Origin: Rhizobium sp. JAB6
GTDB lineage: Bacteria > Pseudomonadota > Alphaproteobacteria > Rhizobiales > Rhizobiaceae
Length of the DNA: 64,000 nucleotides
Direction: 5' to 3'
Assembly: GCF_003024605.1 (NCBI RefSeq)
Contig: NZ_PYJQ01000009.1
Coordinates: 868,001-932,000, forward strand
Of this stretch, positions 27,390-36,373 are shown piece by piece; within the stretch, counting starts at the first letter, position 1, and each line of letters starts with the position of its first letter. A model generated the notes under the pieces. It was not told where the DNA came from, ran no database searches, and was given only the letters and a program-made list of their open reading frames with translations. Made by a program: the position numbers and the translations under genes.

Positions 27390-29357
27390 ATGTCGGCATT
27401 GCGCTTTTCGGACACTATCTCGGCGGCGCTGACCGACGGGATCCTCGTCGTCACCATCGACAACGCACCCGTCAATGCGCTCTCCTCCGATGTCAGGGCC
27501 GGCCTGGCGGCCGCATTCGAATATGCGGAGAAGGATGACGCAGTGGTCGGCGTCGTGCTGACCGGCGCGGGCAGCAGCTTCATCGGCGGCGCCGACATCA
27601 AGGAATTCGGCAAACCGCCGGTCGAGCCGCATCTACCTGACGTCATCTCGCGCATCGAAGCCTTTGCCAAACCCGTTGTCGCCGCAATCAATGGCGCAGG
27701 GCTTGGCGGCGGCCTGGAAGTGGCGCTTGCCTGCCATCGCCGCCTTGCCGCGCCGTCCGCGAAGCTCGGCTTTCCCGAAGTCAAGCTCGGCATCGTACCC
27801 GGCGCCGGCGGCACGCAGCGCCTCCCACGCCTGATTGGGATCGCCGCCGCCATCGACATGATCGCCAGTGGCCGCATCGTATCGGCGGCCGAAGCGTTGA
27901 AGCTCGGTATCGTCGATAGCGTGTCTAATAATATTCTGCTCGCGGACGCCATCGCTGATGCGAAATCAATCAGCGCCGCTGCGGTGCGCCGCACCGGTTA
28001 TCTATCCATTCCTTCTGGAACGGTGGAAGCTATTGAGAAGGCGGCATCGGACGCATTGCGCAAGGCCCGCGGCCAGCGCGCACCGGCCGAGGCCGTCCGT
28101 CTCGTGCGCCTGGCAGCGACCGCGCCTCTTTTAGAGGGACTGGCCGAAGAACGCCGTACCTTTATTACCCTTCGCGACAGCGAAGAGGCGGCAGCGTTAC
28201 GTCATGTCTTCTTCGCGGAACGGGCCGCGGGCAAGGTCGAGGGACTGGAGGCCGTCGCTCCACGCAAGATCGAAACCATCGGCATTGTCGGCACCGGTCT
28301 GATGGGATCGGGCATTACCGTCTCCGCCCTCAATGGCGGTTACCGCGTCATCGGCATCGAGCAGAATGCCGAAGCAGCGGAGAAGGGCCGCGACCGAATC
28401 GCCGGTCTCCTTGATAAGGCCGTGCAATCCGGCCGTGTCGACGCCGCTGGCCGCGAAGATCGCCTCAGCCGGCTGACCGTTACCGCCGATATGCAGCAGC
28501 TCGTCCAGGCCGACATCGTCATCGAGGCCGTCTTCGATGATCTCGCCGTCAAGACGGAGCTCTTCCAGCGCCTCGACGGCATCGTTCGAGCCGACACGAT
28601 CCTTGCGACCAATACCAGCTATCTCGATCCCGATGTCATTGCTGCGGCCACCAAACTGCCAGAGCGCGTCTTGGGGCTGCATTTCTTCTCGCCGGCGCAT
28701 ATCATGCGCCTCCTGGAAGTGGTGAATTGCAAGAAGACGGCGCCGGATGTGCTGGCAACAGCCCTTGCCCTCGCAAAGCGGCTCGGCAAGCTGCCTGTCG
28801 TATCGGGCGTCACCGAAGGCTTCATCGGCAACCGTATCTTTTCCGCCTATCGCCGCGAGGCCGAATACATGGTCGAGGACGGTGCTTCGCCGCAGGAGAT
28901 CGACGCGGCTCTGGAAGCCTACGGCTTTCCGATGGGGCCTTTTGCAGTGTTCGACATGGCGGGTCTGGAAATCGCCTGGGCGCGCCGCAAGCGGCAGGCG
29001 GCGACGCGCGATCCTTCGGAGCGCTACGTCGTCATCGCCGACCGGCTCTGCGAAGCCGGCCGTTTCGGCCAGAAGACCGGCCGCGGCTGGTACGCCTATC
29101 CCGAGGGCAACCGCACTGTTGATCCCGAGGTAACGGCCATGATCGAAGCTGCTCGCGCCGAGAAAGGCATCGTGCCGAAGAGCTTCACCGCGGATGAGAT
29201 CGTGAGCCGTCTGCTGAAAGCCATGGTTGACGAAGGCGACACCCTGCTTTCGGAAGGCATCGCCGCGCGCGCCAGCGATATCGATCTCGTGATGATCAAC
29301 GGCTACGGCTTCCCGGCAAGCAAGGGTGGCCCGATGTTTGCCGCCGGTCGCCGCTGA
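27390..29357 (+). CDS. Enoyl-CoA hydratase/3-hydroxyacyl-CoA dehydrogenase fusion
   Basis: A 655-residue bifunctional protein. The N-terminal crotonase part has IGGADIKEF and GAGLGGGLEVALACHRR with LGFPEVKLGIVPGAGGTQR, which keeps the catalytic Glu residues. The dehydrogenase part starts at about residue 290 with IGIVGTGLMGSGITVSALNGGY, and contains VLGLHFFSPAHIMRLLEVV. It should convert crotonyl-CoA to acetoacetyl-CoA with NAD. It ends at INGYGFPASKGGPMF plus six residues; most relatives extend about 40-50 residues further, so the C-terminus looks trimmed. It is the last gene of the operon. No thiolase gene is in the cluster. Confidence 0.9.
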   Translation: MSALRFSDTISAALTDGILVVTIDNAPVNALSSDVRAGLAAAFEYAEKDDAVVGVVLTGAGSSFIGGADIKEFGKPPVEPHLPDVISRIEAFAKPVVAAINGAGLGGGLEVALACHRRLAAPSAKLGFPEVKLGIVPGAGGTQRLPRLIGIAAAIDMIASGRIVSAAEALKLGIVDSVSNNILLADAIADAKSISAAAVRRTGYLSIPSGTVEAIEKAASDALRKARGQRAPAEAVRLVRLAATAPLLEGLAEERRTFITLRDSEEAAALRHVFFAERAAGKVEGLEAVAPRKIETIGIVGTGLMGSGITVSALNGGYRVIGIEQNAEAAEKGRDRIAGLLDKAVQSGRVDAAGREDRLSRLTVTADMQQLVQADIVIEAVFDDLAVKTELFQRLDGIVRADTILATNTSYLDPDVIAAATKLPERVLGLHFFSPAHIMRLLEVVNCKKTAPDVLATALALAKRLGKLPVVSGVTEGFIGNRIFSAYRREAEYMVEDGASPQEIDAALEAYGFPMGPFAVFDMAGLEIAWARRKRQAATRDPSERYVVIADRLCEAGRFGQKTGRGWYAYPEGNRTVDPEVTAMIEAARAEKGIVPKSFTADEIVSRLLKAMVDEGDTLLSEGIAARASDIDLVMINGYGFPASKGGPMFAAGRR

Positions 29358-29373
29358 AACAGGTCACGCAGGG

Positions 29374-30585
29374 TCAGGCCGCTGAAGAAAGCAGCGTGAA
29401 CAATTCCTGCGGCCGCTTGACGCCGCGCAGCGCGTAACGGCCGACGGAAACGAGATCGTTGCTTTGCTGGCCTGACAGCGCCTCGACGAAGTTCGACGAC
29501 ATCAGGACGTTTCGGTCGGCCGATCGGCACATCGAGGCGATGCGGCTGACTTCGTTGACAGCCGGCCCGATGACCGTGAAATCCAGCCGGTCCATGCTGC
29601 CGATATTGCCATAGAAGACATCGCCGATATGCAGGCCGAGATAGACGTCCGTTACGGGCCGGCCTTCGATCTGCCGCTGCGAATTGAGATCGCGCAGCCG
29701 CTGGCGCAGCAACGATTCCGCCATCAGCGCAGCGGCGCAGGCATCGGCGGAATTGCGGGCCTTGAAGATCGCCAGCGTGCCGTCGCCGATGAGCTTCAGC
29801 ACGTTGCCGCCCGCCTCATGGATCGAGGAGATCACCGCATCGGCATAGGCATTCAGCATCGGTATGATTTCATCCGGCTCGGCCGTATCCGAAATGCGCG
29901 TGTAGTTGGCGAGATCGGAAAACCAGAGCGCGGCCGAAATCCGTTCGGTCTTGCCGCGGGTAATCTTGCCTTCAAGCACATGCCTGGCAGCATCTTCCCC
30001 GAGATAGACTTCCGCAATGGTGCGGGCAATGCGGCTCATGCCGGTGCATTTGATGGCGAGGGCAAGTGCCGGCGTCAGCTTGCGCAGTACACGCAAATCC
30101 TCTTCCGGAAAGCCCACCTCATGTGCGGTGGCGAAGTTGGAATAGAAGCAATCCATCTCGCCGATCGTGCCGCCCTCTTCGAAACGGTGCACCATGGCGA
30201 TGTAGTCGGTATGACCATCGGCAAGCAGCGTATCGAGTCCATAGAAATCTGTTGGATCGCCGAAGCCGATACGCCGGCGCACCTCGTCACCACCGGTCGT
30301 CAGCATGTGATAGAAGGCGGAACGCTGCCAGTTTTCGGAGGCGATCCCCTGTTGCGTCGGGCCATACTCGAACTCGCGCTCGATAATCTGGTTGCCGTCC
30401 CAGCGGAAGGCGCGGCCCTCATAGACCGGGTGCAGCGTATCCATTAGTGCCATGGCGCGATCGAGGTTCAGGCCATGCTGACGGCACTGCTCGCAGAAAC
30501 CCGAGAGGATATCGACTTCCGTCATACCCTTGAGGCCGGCCTGTATGACCCAGCTGGCAATTTCACCAATGTCCTTCGCGTCCAT
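29374..30585 (-). CDS. Class III adenylate/guanylate cyclase
   Basis: A 403-residue protein. The catalytic domain fills the C-terminal 180 residues: ALWFSDLANYTRISD and KLIGDGTLAIFK hold the two metal-binding Asp residues, and VYLGLHIGDVFYGNIGS and FTVIGPAVNEVSRI complete the site. The N-terminal 200 residues form a domain I cannot name, found in many rhizobial cyclases. I chose ATG 30585, with GGGAGA upstream, over the longer frame. No TM segment is visible, so it is probably cytosolic. Rhizobia hold many such cyclases; the signal sensed here is unknown. It converges on the catabolic operon. Confidence 0.87.
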   Translation of the reverse strand: MDAKDIGEIASWVIQAGLKGMTEVDILSGFCEQCRQHGLNLDRAMALMDTLHPVYEGRAFRWDGNQIIEREFEYGPTQQGIASENWQRSAFYHMLTTGGDEVRRRIGFGDPTDFYGLDTLLADGHTDYIAMVHRFEEGGTIGEMDCFYSNFATAHEVGFPEEDLRVLRKLTPALALAIKCTGMSRIARTIAEVYLGEDAARHVLEGKITRGKTERISAALWFSDLANYTRISDTAEPDEIIPMLNAYADAVISSIHEAGGNVLKLIGDGTLAIFKARNSADACAAALMAESLLRQRLRDLNSQRQIEGRPVTDVYLGLHIGDVFYGNIGSMDRLDFTVIGPAVNEVSRIASMCRSADRNVLMSSNFVEALSGQQSNDLVSVGRYALRGVKRPQELFTLLSSAA

Positions 30586-30738
30586 GGATATCTCCCGACC
30601 CTCTGAAGGATTCGCTTTAGTACGAAACTCTAAGGCTTGGAATGCCGTCCTGCACAAAATAGTTTCGATGCACGTCAGTCATCGCCGCTCCTGTGGCACA
30701 GAAGCGGCGATTTGACGCTGGGGGATGGCAACACGGTC

Positions 30739-31641
30739 TCAGCCCTTTACGGCGGGCCTCAGCAAATCCTCCAGACCGATGCGCCGGAAGAGTTCCGCGC
30801 GCACCCGGTCGGCAACACCGTTGACGATTTCCGCACCATCTTCCGAGGGGTCTATGTGGGTGCGGAATGGCCGCGTGCCAAACGGCATGCCGACGACATC
30901 GACAATGGCGGTCGCGACCGACGCGGCATCGGCATCCGCCGGCTCCAGCGAGGCGAGCCCCTTCAGCGCTTGATCGGGAACGCCGGCATAGGGACCATTG
31001 TCATATTCGGCGGCGCGAGCCTTGTCGGTCGGCGAACCGGAATGGGCAAAATGGTTGGTTCCCTTAGTGAAGGCGCCGGGCACGATGATGGTGGTCTCGA
31101 TGCCCCAGCGTGTCAGCTCCGACGCGTAGGAAACGGCAAGCGAATCCATTGCCGCCTTGGCTGCGAAATAAGGCGAGAGGTACGGCGGCGTGCCGCCGCG
31201 CGTGCTGGAAGAGGAAACCCAGACGACCAGCCCTTTTCCTTGCCTGCGCATATAAGGCAGCACGGCGCGATTGACCCGCTGGGTGCTGAGCACGTTGATG
31301 TCGTAGAGCTCGGCAAACTGCTCGGGCGTAAAGGCTTCCGCCGGGCCGAAGGACATGTGGCCGGCATTGTGGACGATGGTATCGATGCGGCCTTGCTCGG
31401 CGATGACGGCGGCAACGCCGGCTTCGACGGAAACGTCCGATGTAACATCGAGCTCGACGGTTCTGAGATCGACGCCGTTCTCCTTGGCGAACGCCGCCGC
31501 TGCCTCGACCTGCGCCGCATTGCGTCCCTTGGTTTCGCGGATGCCGGCATAGACCATATGGCCTGCCTTGGCGAGGGCGCGTGCCGTCAAAGCGCCGAAG
31601 CCGCTCGATGCGCCGGTAATAACGATGACTTGCTTGCTCAT
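30739..31641 (-). CDS. Short-chain dehydrogenase/reductase
   Basis: A 300-residue classical SDR: ITGASSGFGALTARALA at the start, NAGHMSFG, the catalytic Ser in WVSSSSTRGG and YFAAKAAMDSLA. It is longer than the usual 250 residues at the C-terminus. It follows another SDR gene by 81 bases on the same strand and both are divergent from a LysR regulator, which probably controls them. The substrate is unknown. Confidence 0.85.
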   Translation of the reverse strand: MSKQVIVITGASSGFGALTARALAKAGHMVYAGIRETKGRNAAQVEAAAAFAKENGVDLRTVELDVTSDVSVEAGVAAVIAEQGRIDTIVHNAGHMSFGPAEAFTPEQFAELYDINVLSTQRVNRAVLPYMRRQGKGLVVWVSSSSTRGGTPPYLSPYFAAKAAMDSLAVSYASELTRWGIETTIIVPGAFTKGTNHFAHSGSPTDKARAAEYDNGPYAGVPDQALKGLASLEPADADAASVATAIVDVVGMPFGTRPFRTHIDPSEDGAEIVNGVADRVRAELFRRIGLEDLLRPAVKG

Positions 31642-31722
31642 GATCTTGTTCCTTTACTGGCTTGGCTGTTATTGACGATGAAGTGGAGGACGGCAGGGAT
31701 TGCCTGCCGCCTCATTGGCTGC

Positions 31723-32463
31723 TCAGATCATGCCGCCATTGGCGCGCAGCGTCTGGCCGTTGATCCAGCCGCCATCGGGACCGACGAGGAAGGAGACGGC
31801 GGCGGCAATGTCCTGCGGCGTGCCCAGGCGTTCCAGCGGGTTCATCTTGGCCATGCGGTCGATGAGCTCGTCGCTCTTGCCGTTGAGGAAAAGATCGGTG
31901 GCCGTCGGGCCGGGGGCGACGGCATTGACCGTTATCGAGCGGCCGCGCAGTTCCTTCGCCATGATGCCGGTCAGAAGCTCGACCGCAGCCTTAGTCGCGG
32001 CATAGACGCCATAGGTTTCGAGCTTGAGGCCGACGATGCTGGTCGAGAGGTTGACGATGCGGCCGCCGTCCCGCAGGCGCTTGCCGGCTTCGCGCAGCGT
32101 ATTGAACGTGCCCTTGAGGTTGATGGCGATATGGCGATCAAAATGCTCATCGCCGGCATCGGCAATCCTGGCAAGCTGCATGATGCCGGCATTGTTGACA
32201 AGGACATCGACGCCGCCGAAGGCAGTTTCCGCAGCGTCGAACATACGGCGTGCGGCTTCCGCATCGGAGACATCGGCTTTCGCAGTCAAGGCCTTGCCGC
32301 CCTTTTCCTCGATTTTGCGGGCGAGCTCCTCGGCGGCGGCCTCGCTGCCGGAATAGTTGATGACGACGGTGAAGCCGTCTTCGGCCAGACGCTCGGCAAT
32401 CGCGGCGCCGATGCCGCGCGATGCGCCGGTGACGATTGCTACCTTATTGGAATCGCTGTTCAT
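31723..32463 (-). CDS. Short-chain dehydrogenase/reductase
   Basis: A 246-residue SDR: VAIVTGASRGIGAAIAERLA, NNAGIMQLA, LSTSIVG, and YAATKAAVELLTG with VNAVAPGPTATDLF, ending in GQTLRANGGMI. This is the FabG-like subgroup. The YxxxK and Asn of the catalytic tetrad are present. It is the first gene of a two-SDR operon and its start is 121 bases from the start of the divergent LysR gene. Confidence 0.87.
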   Translation of the reverse strand: MNSDSNKVAIVTGASRGIGAAIAERLAEDGFTVVINYSGSEAAAEELARKIEEKGGKALTAKADVSDAEAARRMFDAAETAFGGVDVLVNNAGIMQLARIADAGDEHFDRHIAINLKGTFNTLREAGKRLRDGGRIVNLSTSIVGLKLETYGVYAATKAAVELLTGIMAKELRGRSITVNAVAPGPTATDLFLNGKSDELIDRMAKMNPLERLGTPQDIAAAVSFLVGPDGGWINGQTLRANGGMI

Positions 32464-32534
32464 TTCATCATCCTTCGTTGATGTGCGCCTCAGCGCGTTT
32501 CGATGAGGAGAAGATGCCTCTTTTCATGCGACGG

Positions 32535-32554
32535 ATAATCGGCCAATAATCGGC
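32535..32554. promoter_or_regulatory. Candidate LysR-type regulator site
   Basis: The nine-base word ATAATCGGC occurs twice with an 11-base period in the gap between the SDR operon and the lysR gene. One helical turn of spacing suits a LysR-type protein binding one face of DNA. Confidence 0.35.
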
Positions 32555-32584
32555 ATCACTATCCGAAATCGGCGAACAAATAAT

Positions 32585-33496
32585 ATGGACAGATTCGATG
32601 CAATGCGGGTGTTCTGCCGGGTCGTCGAGCGGCGCAGCTTCACGCTGGCGGCAGAAGACACCGGCCTGCCCCGCTCGACCGTGACGGATGCCATCAAGCA
32701 GCTCGAGACCCGCCTTGGCGTGCGCCTGCTGCAGCGCACGACGCGGCATGTGAGCCCGACGCTCGACGGCGAAGCCTATTACCAGCGCTGCCTGCGCATC
32801 CTCTCCGACATCGAGGATGCTGAAGGCGCCTTTGCCGGCGCAAAGCCGAAGGGGGTCCTGCGCGTCGATGTGCACGGCACGCTTGCGCGGCATTTCGTCC
32901 TGCCGAACCTCCCCTCCTTTCTCGAAACCTATCCCGATATCGAATTGCAGATCACCGAGGGCGACCGGTTCGTCGATCTCATCCGCGAGGGCATCGATTG
33001 CGTGCTGCGGGTCGGCACGCTGCAGGATAGCGACATGATCGGCCGGCGCGTCGCGATGCTGGAGGAAGTGACGCTTGCCGCGTCCATTTATGTCCATCGT
33101 TTCGGCATGCCAACCCATCCGGATAGGCTCGACGGACATCGGATGATCGGGTTCCGCTCGTCTGCGACGGGCGGATTGCTGCCGCTGGAATTCCAGATCG
33201 ACGGCGCGGTGCGCGAGATCACTTTGCCTGCAACCATCACCGTCAACGCAGCCGAGAGCTATTTCACCGCGGCCAAACTCGGCCTCGGGCTGATCCAGGT
33301 TCCGCGCTATCACGCCGAGGAAGCCATACGATCGGGTGAACTGCTGCATGTCCTCGAGGACTACCCACCGACCCGAACGCCCGTCTCGATGCTCTATCCG
33401 CGCAGCCGCCAGCTTTCGCCGCGGGTCCGCGTCTTCATAGACTGGCTCGTGAAGGTTTTTGCGGGACAGGCCGGCACCGGAGCCGAGGCCGGATGA
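32585..33496 (+). CDS. LysR-family transcriptional regulator
   Basis: A 303-residue regulator. The helix-turn-helix covers MRVFCRVVERRSFTLAAEDT and LPRSTVTDAIKQLETRLGVR, followed by LLQRTTRHVSPTLDG. The effector domain follows, with LRVDVHGTLARHFVLPNLP. This subgroup (AaeR/DmlR-like) commonly sits divergent to SDR or quinone reductase genes and activates them. Its effector is unknown. Confidence 0.88.
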   Translation: MDRFDAMRVFCRVVERRSFTLAAEDTGLPRSTVTDAIKQLETRLGVRLLQRTTRHVSPTLDGEAYYQRCLRILSDIEDAEGAFAGAKPKGVLRVDVHGTLARHFVLPNLPSFLETYPDIELQITEGDRFVDLIREGIDCVLRVGTLQDSDMIGRRVAMLEEVTLAASIYVHRFGMPTHPDRLDGHRMIGFRSSATGGLLPLEFQIDGAVREITLPATITVNAAESYFTAAKLGLGLIQVPRYHAEEAIRSGELLHVLEDYPPTRTPVSMLYPRSRQLSPRVRVFIDWLVKVFAGQAGTGAEAG

Positions 33497-33609
33497 ATAT
33501 TCCGCGAAAGCGATCAAATAAATGAAATCGGCTCTTTGAATGCACGGCAGGCACGCCTACGTCGTAGTTCCGACGTCATGACAGCCTGACGATTTTCGAG
33601 AGAGAGCCG

Positions 33610-34956
33610 ATGACCGAACAGAAGCAATTGAAGCTCGGGGCCTTCATGCGTCCCGTCAGCCTGCATACCGGTGCCTGGCGTTATCCGGGCGCCTACCCGG
33701 ACGCCAACTTCAACTTCCAGCATATCAAAAGCTTCGCGCAGGAGCTGGAAAAGGCGAAATTCGACGCCTTCTTCATGGCCGATCATCTGGCGGTTCTCAA
33801 CATGCCGATCGAGGCTTTGAAGCGCAGCCAGACCGTCACCTCCTTCGAGCCCTTCACCCTGCTTTCGGCGCTCGCCGCCGTCACCGACAGGATCGGTCTC
33901 GTCGCCACGGCGTCGACCACCTTCGACCTGCCCTACCACATTGCCCGCCGCTTTGCCTCGCTCGACCATATCAGTGGCGGCCGCGCGGGCTGGAATATCG
34001 TCACCACGTCCAATCCCGATGCCGCGCTTAATTTCGGCCTCGAAGAACATATGGAACATGGCGAACGCTATCATCGCGCCCGCGAATTCTATGATGTCGT
34101 CACCGGCCTCTGGGACAGCTTCGCCGACGATGCCTTCCTTCGCGATCCCGAAAGCGGCATCTTCTTCGATCCGGACCGGATGCATGTGCTTGGGCACAAG
34201 GGAGAGGAACTGAGCGTCCGCGGCCCCCTTAACATCGCGCGGCCACCGCAGGGCTGGCCGGTCATCGTCCAGGCTGGACAATCGGATGCCGGCCGCCAGC
34301 TTGCTGCCGAAACGGCGGAGGCGGTCTTCGCAGCTCCGCGCAACCTCGCAGACGGCAAGTCGATCTTTGCCGATATCAAGGGACGGATGAAGGCGATCGG
34401 CCGCAATTCGGATCATCTGAAGATCCTGCCGGCCGCCTTCATCGTGGTCGGCGACACGATCGAGGAGGCGAAGGCCAAGCGGGCGAAGCTCGACAGCCTC
34501 GTCCATTACGATAGCGCCATCGCATCCCTATCGATCGCGCTGGGACACGATGCTTCCAAATTCGATCCTGACGGCCCGTTGCCGGAGATTCCGGAAACCA
34601 ATGCCAGCAAGAGCGGCCGCGAGCGTGTCATCGCACTTGCCGAAGCCGAAAAGCTCACCGTGCGCCAACTGGCGCAGCGCCTCGGCGGCTATGCCGGGCT
34701 CGCCTTCGTCGGCACGCCTGAGAGCATTGCCGACGAGATGGAGCAGTGGCTGGACGAGGAAGGCTCTGACGGTTTCAACGTCGTCTTCCCCTTCCTGCCG
34801 CAAGGCCTGCTTGACGTAACCACCCGCCTCGTTCCAGAGCTGCAGCGCCGCGGCATCTTCCGCCGCGATTATGAAGGCACGACATTGCGCGAACACCTCG
34901 GCTTGCCGCGCCCGGAAAACCGCTTCTTCCAGAAAACGGCAGCGGCGGCGCAGTAA
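33610..34956 (+). CDS. LLM-class flavin-dependent monooxygenase (NtaA/DszA type)
   Basis: A 448-residue protein of the bacterial luciferase-like family, long branch. It has the N-terminal FMRPVSLHTGAWRYPGAYP, FDAFFMADHLAV, LDHISGGRAGWNIVTTSNPDAALNFG and PVIVQAGQSDAGRQLAA, all landmarks of the NtaA/SnaA/DszA group. These enzymes use FMNH2 from a separate reductase to oxidise sulfonates, chelators or dibenzothiophene-type compounds. No flavin reductase gene is adjacent. It is followed by an AhpD-like gene 24 bases away, with which it probably forms an operon. Confidence 0.87.
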   Translation: MTEQKQLKLGAFMRPVSLHTGAWRYPGAYPDANFNFQHIKSFAQELEKAKFDAFFMADHLAVLNMPIEALKRSQTVTSFEPFTLLSALAAVTDRIGLVATASTTFDLPYHIARRFASLDHISGGRAGWNIVTTSNPDAALNFGLEEHMEHGERYHRAREFYDVVTGLWDSFADDAFLRDPESGIFFDPDRMHVLGHKGEELSVRGPLNIARPPQGWPVIVQAGQSDAGRQLAAETAEAVFAAPRNLADGKSIFADIKGRMKAIGRNSDHLKILPAAFIVVGDTIEEAKAKRAKLDSLVHYDSAIASLSIALGHDASKFDPDGPLPEIPETNASKSGRERVIALAEAEKLTVRQLAQRLGGYAGLAFVGTPESIADEMEQWLDEEGSDGFNVVFPFLPQGLLDVTTRLVPELQRRGIFRRDYEGTTLREHLGLPRPENRFFQKTAAAAQ

Positions 34957-34980
34957 GAGCGCCCAAGAAAAGAGACCGAC

Positions 34981-35523
34981 ATGAGCCATATTACGCCGAT
35001 CGACTACGAGACCGCTTCCGAGGCCGTGCGCGCCGAGCACGATCGCGAAGTGCAGCTGCGCGGCCGCATGACGAACATGAAGCGGACTTTGCTCCATTCG
35101 CCGGTCGCGCATCGCATCTATGCGGAATGGTTCCCGTTGCGCGAAGAGCTGCGCCCGGCTCTGGACGATCGCGCCGTCTGGCTGCTCTGCCTTGCGATCG
35201 CGATCGAATGCCGCTCGATCATTCCGGTCGGTTTCTTTCGGCGTGCGCTGATCAATGCCGGCCTGACGCCGGAAACGGTCGTACCGACCGAGGAAGAGGC
35301 GCTGCTGATCGATTTCGGCAAGGCGATCGCTAAGGATTCCAACGCCATTCCCGAGGAAGTCTGGGCGCGGCTGAAGGCACGATACGACGAGCCGACGCTT
35401 GCCAACCTCGTCGCCTTCGCCGGCATCATGATTGCAACGGCCATCTACAACAATGCCGTGAAGGTGGATATCGATCCGGAGCTTGGGCCTTATCTTGAGG
35501 GATTTGAGTTTCCGGCGGAGTGA
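34981..35523 (+). CDS. Carboxymuconolactone decarboxylase/AhpD-like protein
   Basis: A 180-residue, all-helical protein. The pattern around LHSPVAHRIYAEWFPLREEL and LCLAIAIECRSIIPVGFFRRAL resembles the CMD/AhpD fold, but the second Cys of the CxxC redox pair is missing, since the motif reads ECRSII. It is therefore probably not a peroxidase partner. Paralogous proteins often accompany flavin monooxygenases of the NtaA class, as here. Its role is unknown. Confidence 0.6.
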   Translation: MSHITPIDYETASEAVRAEHDREVQLRGRMTNMKRTLLHSPVAHRIYAEWFPLREELRPALDDRAVWLLCLAIAIECRSIIPVGFFRRALINAGLTPETVVPTEEEALLIDFGKAIAKDSNAIPEEVWARLKARYDEPTLANLVAFAGIMIATAIYNNAVKVDIDPELGPYLEGFEFPAE

Positions 35524-35525
35524 CG

Positions 35526-35735
35526 AAATAGCCCCTCACCCTAACCCTCTCCCCGCACGCCGGGGAGAGGGGACTACCCCGCCTAAATCTCTTCTGCCGT
35601 ATGTAGGAATAGGATGATTTACTCACCCTCGCCAAACTCAGCGCGAGAGAAGGAACGCTGATGGTGCCGCTATCCCCTTCTCCCCGCCAAAACGGGGAGA
35701 AGGTGCCCGACAGGGCGGATGAGGGCTCGCACCCT
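35526..35735. repeat. RIME-like mosaic palindromic element, copy 2
   Basis: This element starts CCCTCACCCTAACCCTCTCC, continues to a CCGGGGAGAGG hairpin, and ends with CTTCTCCCCGCCAAAACGGG and GTGCCCGACAGGGCGGATGAGG. Both hairpins and the tail match the copy at 13833-13990 almost base for base, while the spacer between them differs. It sits between convergent genes. Confidence 0.8.
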
Positions 35736-36162
35736 ACCCCGAAATCGTCGTCTCGAACTGCGGATTGCCGCGGATCGTGTTGCTCACCGTACAAATTTCA
35801 TCTTCGGCGGCATGCGCAATCGCGTTGCGGATTTCATCGCCGAAATCGCCTTTGATGGTGAAGGCGATGTTGAATTTCTCGACACGTGAGGGACCTTCGG
35901 TCGCCTTTTCGCCAGTCACGACGGCGGTCACTTCGGTAAGCTTGTCGAGCACGCCGAGGCTGCTGGCTGCCATGCGGGCGCTCAAGACCAGGCAGGCCGA
36001 GAGCGACGAATAAAGCAGATCGAGCGGATTGAAGCCCGGCTGCGACGGCGAAGTGACGATATCGATCTCACCGCCCGTCACCGACGTCACATGCGGAAAG
36101 CCGGTGCGGCCAACCGTGGCGGTTGCACCCGTCTGCCTCGTCTTCACTTTCAATTCGGCCAT
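35734..36162 (-). CDS. OsmC-family protein
   Basis: A 142-residue OsmC/Ohr-fold protein. It contains GFNPLDLLYSSLSACLVLSAR with the first redox Cys and DEICTVSNTIRG with the second, so the two-Cys thiol peroxidase site is intact. I chose ATG 36162; an upstream reading to 36870 overlaps the glycerate kinase gene and is not credible. It probably detoxifies organic hydroperoxides. It is transcribed away from glycerate kinase. Confidence 0.85.
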   Translation of the reverse strand: MAELKVKTRQTGATATVGRTGFPHVTSVTGGEIDIVTSPSQPGFNPLDLLYSSLSACLVLSARMAASSLGVLDKLTEVTAVVTGEKATEGPSRVEKFNIAFTIKGDFGDEIRNAIAHAAEDEICTVSNTIRGNPQFETTISG

Positions 36163-36296
36163 ATCGAAAAACCCCTGAATAAAAGCATGAAACCCTTTCC
36201 TTCTACATAGGGATTCATCGCGCAGGGCACAATTGCAGTTCCTGGCCCTTGCGTCTTCCAGCCAATTAAGCCACCAAATGGTTACAAGTTCTGAGA

Positions 36297-36350
36297 AGCA
36301 ATTCCAGGAAAACTGTGTAGCGGTTTTCCGTCCGGCATTGCGTACAAACG
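36297..36350. repeat. Short interspersed palindromic repeat, copy 2
   Basis: AATTCCAGGAAAACTGTG, then TAGCGGTTTTCCGTCCGGCA and TTGCGTA, mirrors copy 1 at 1128-1185. It lies in the gap between the OsmC and glycerate kinase genes. Confidence 0.6.
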
Positions 36351-36373
36351 CTCCAGCAGACAGGCAGTTCGAC

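Noticed and set aside
36233..36373. Longer N-terminus for glycerate kinase
   Set aside because: The extra 47 residues run through the interspersed repeat and have no family match.
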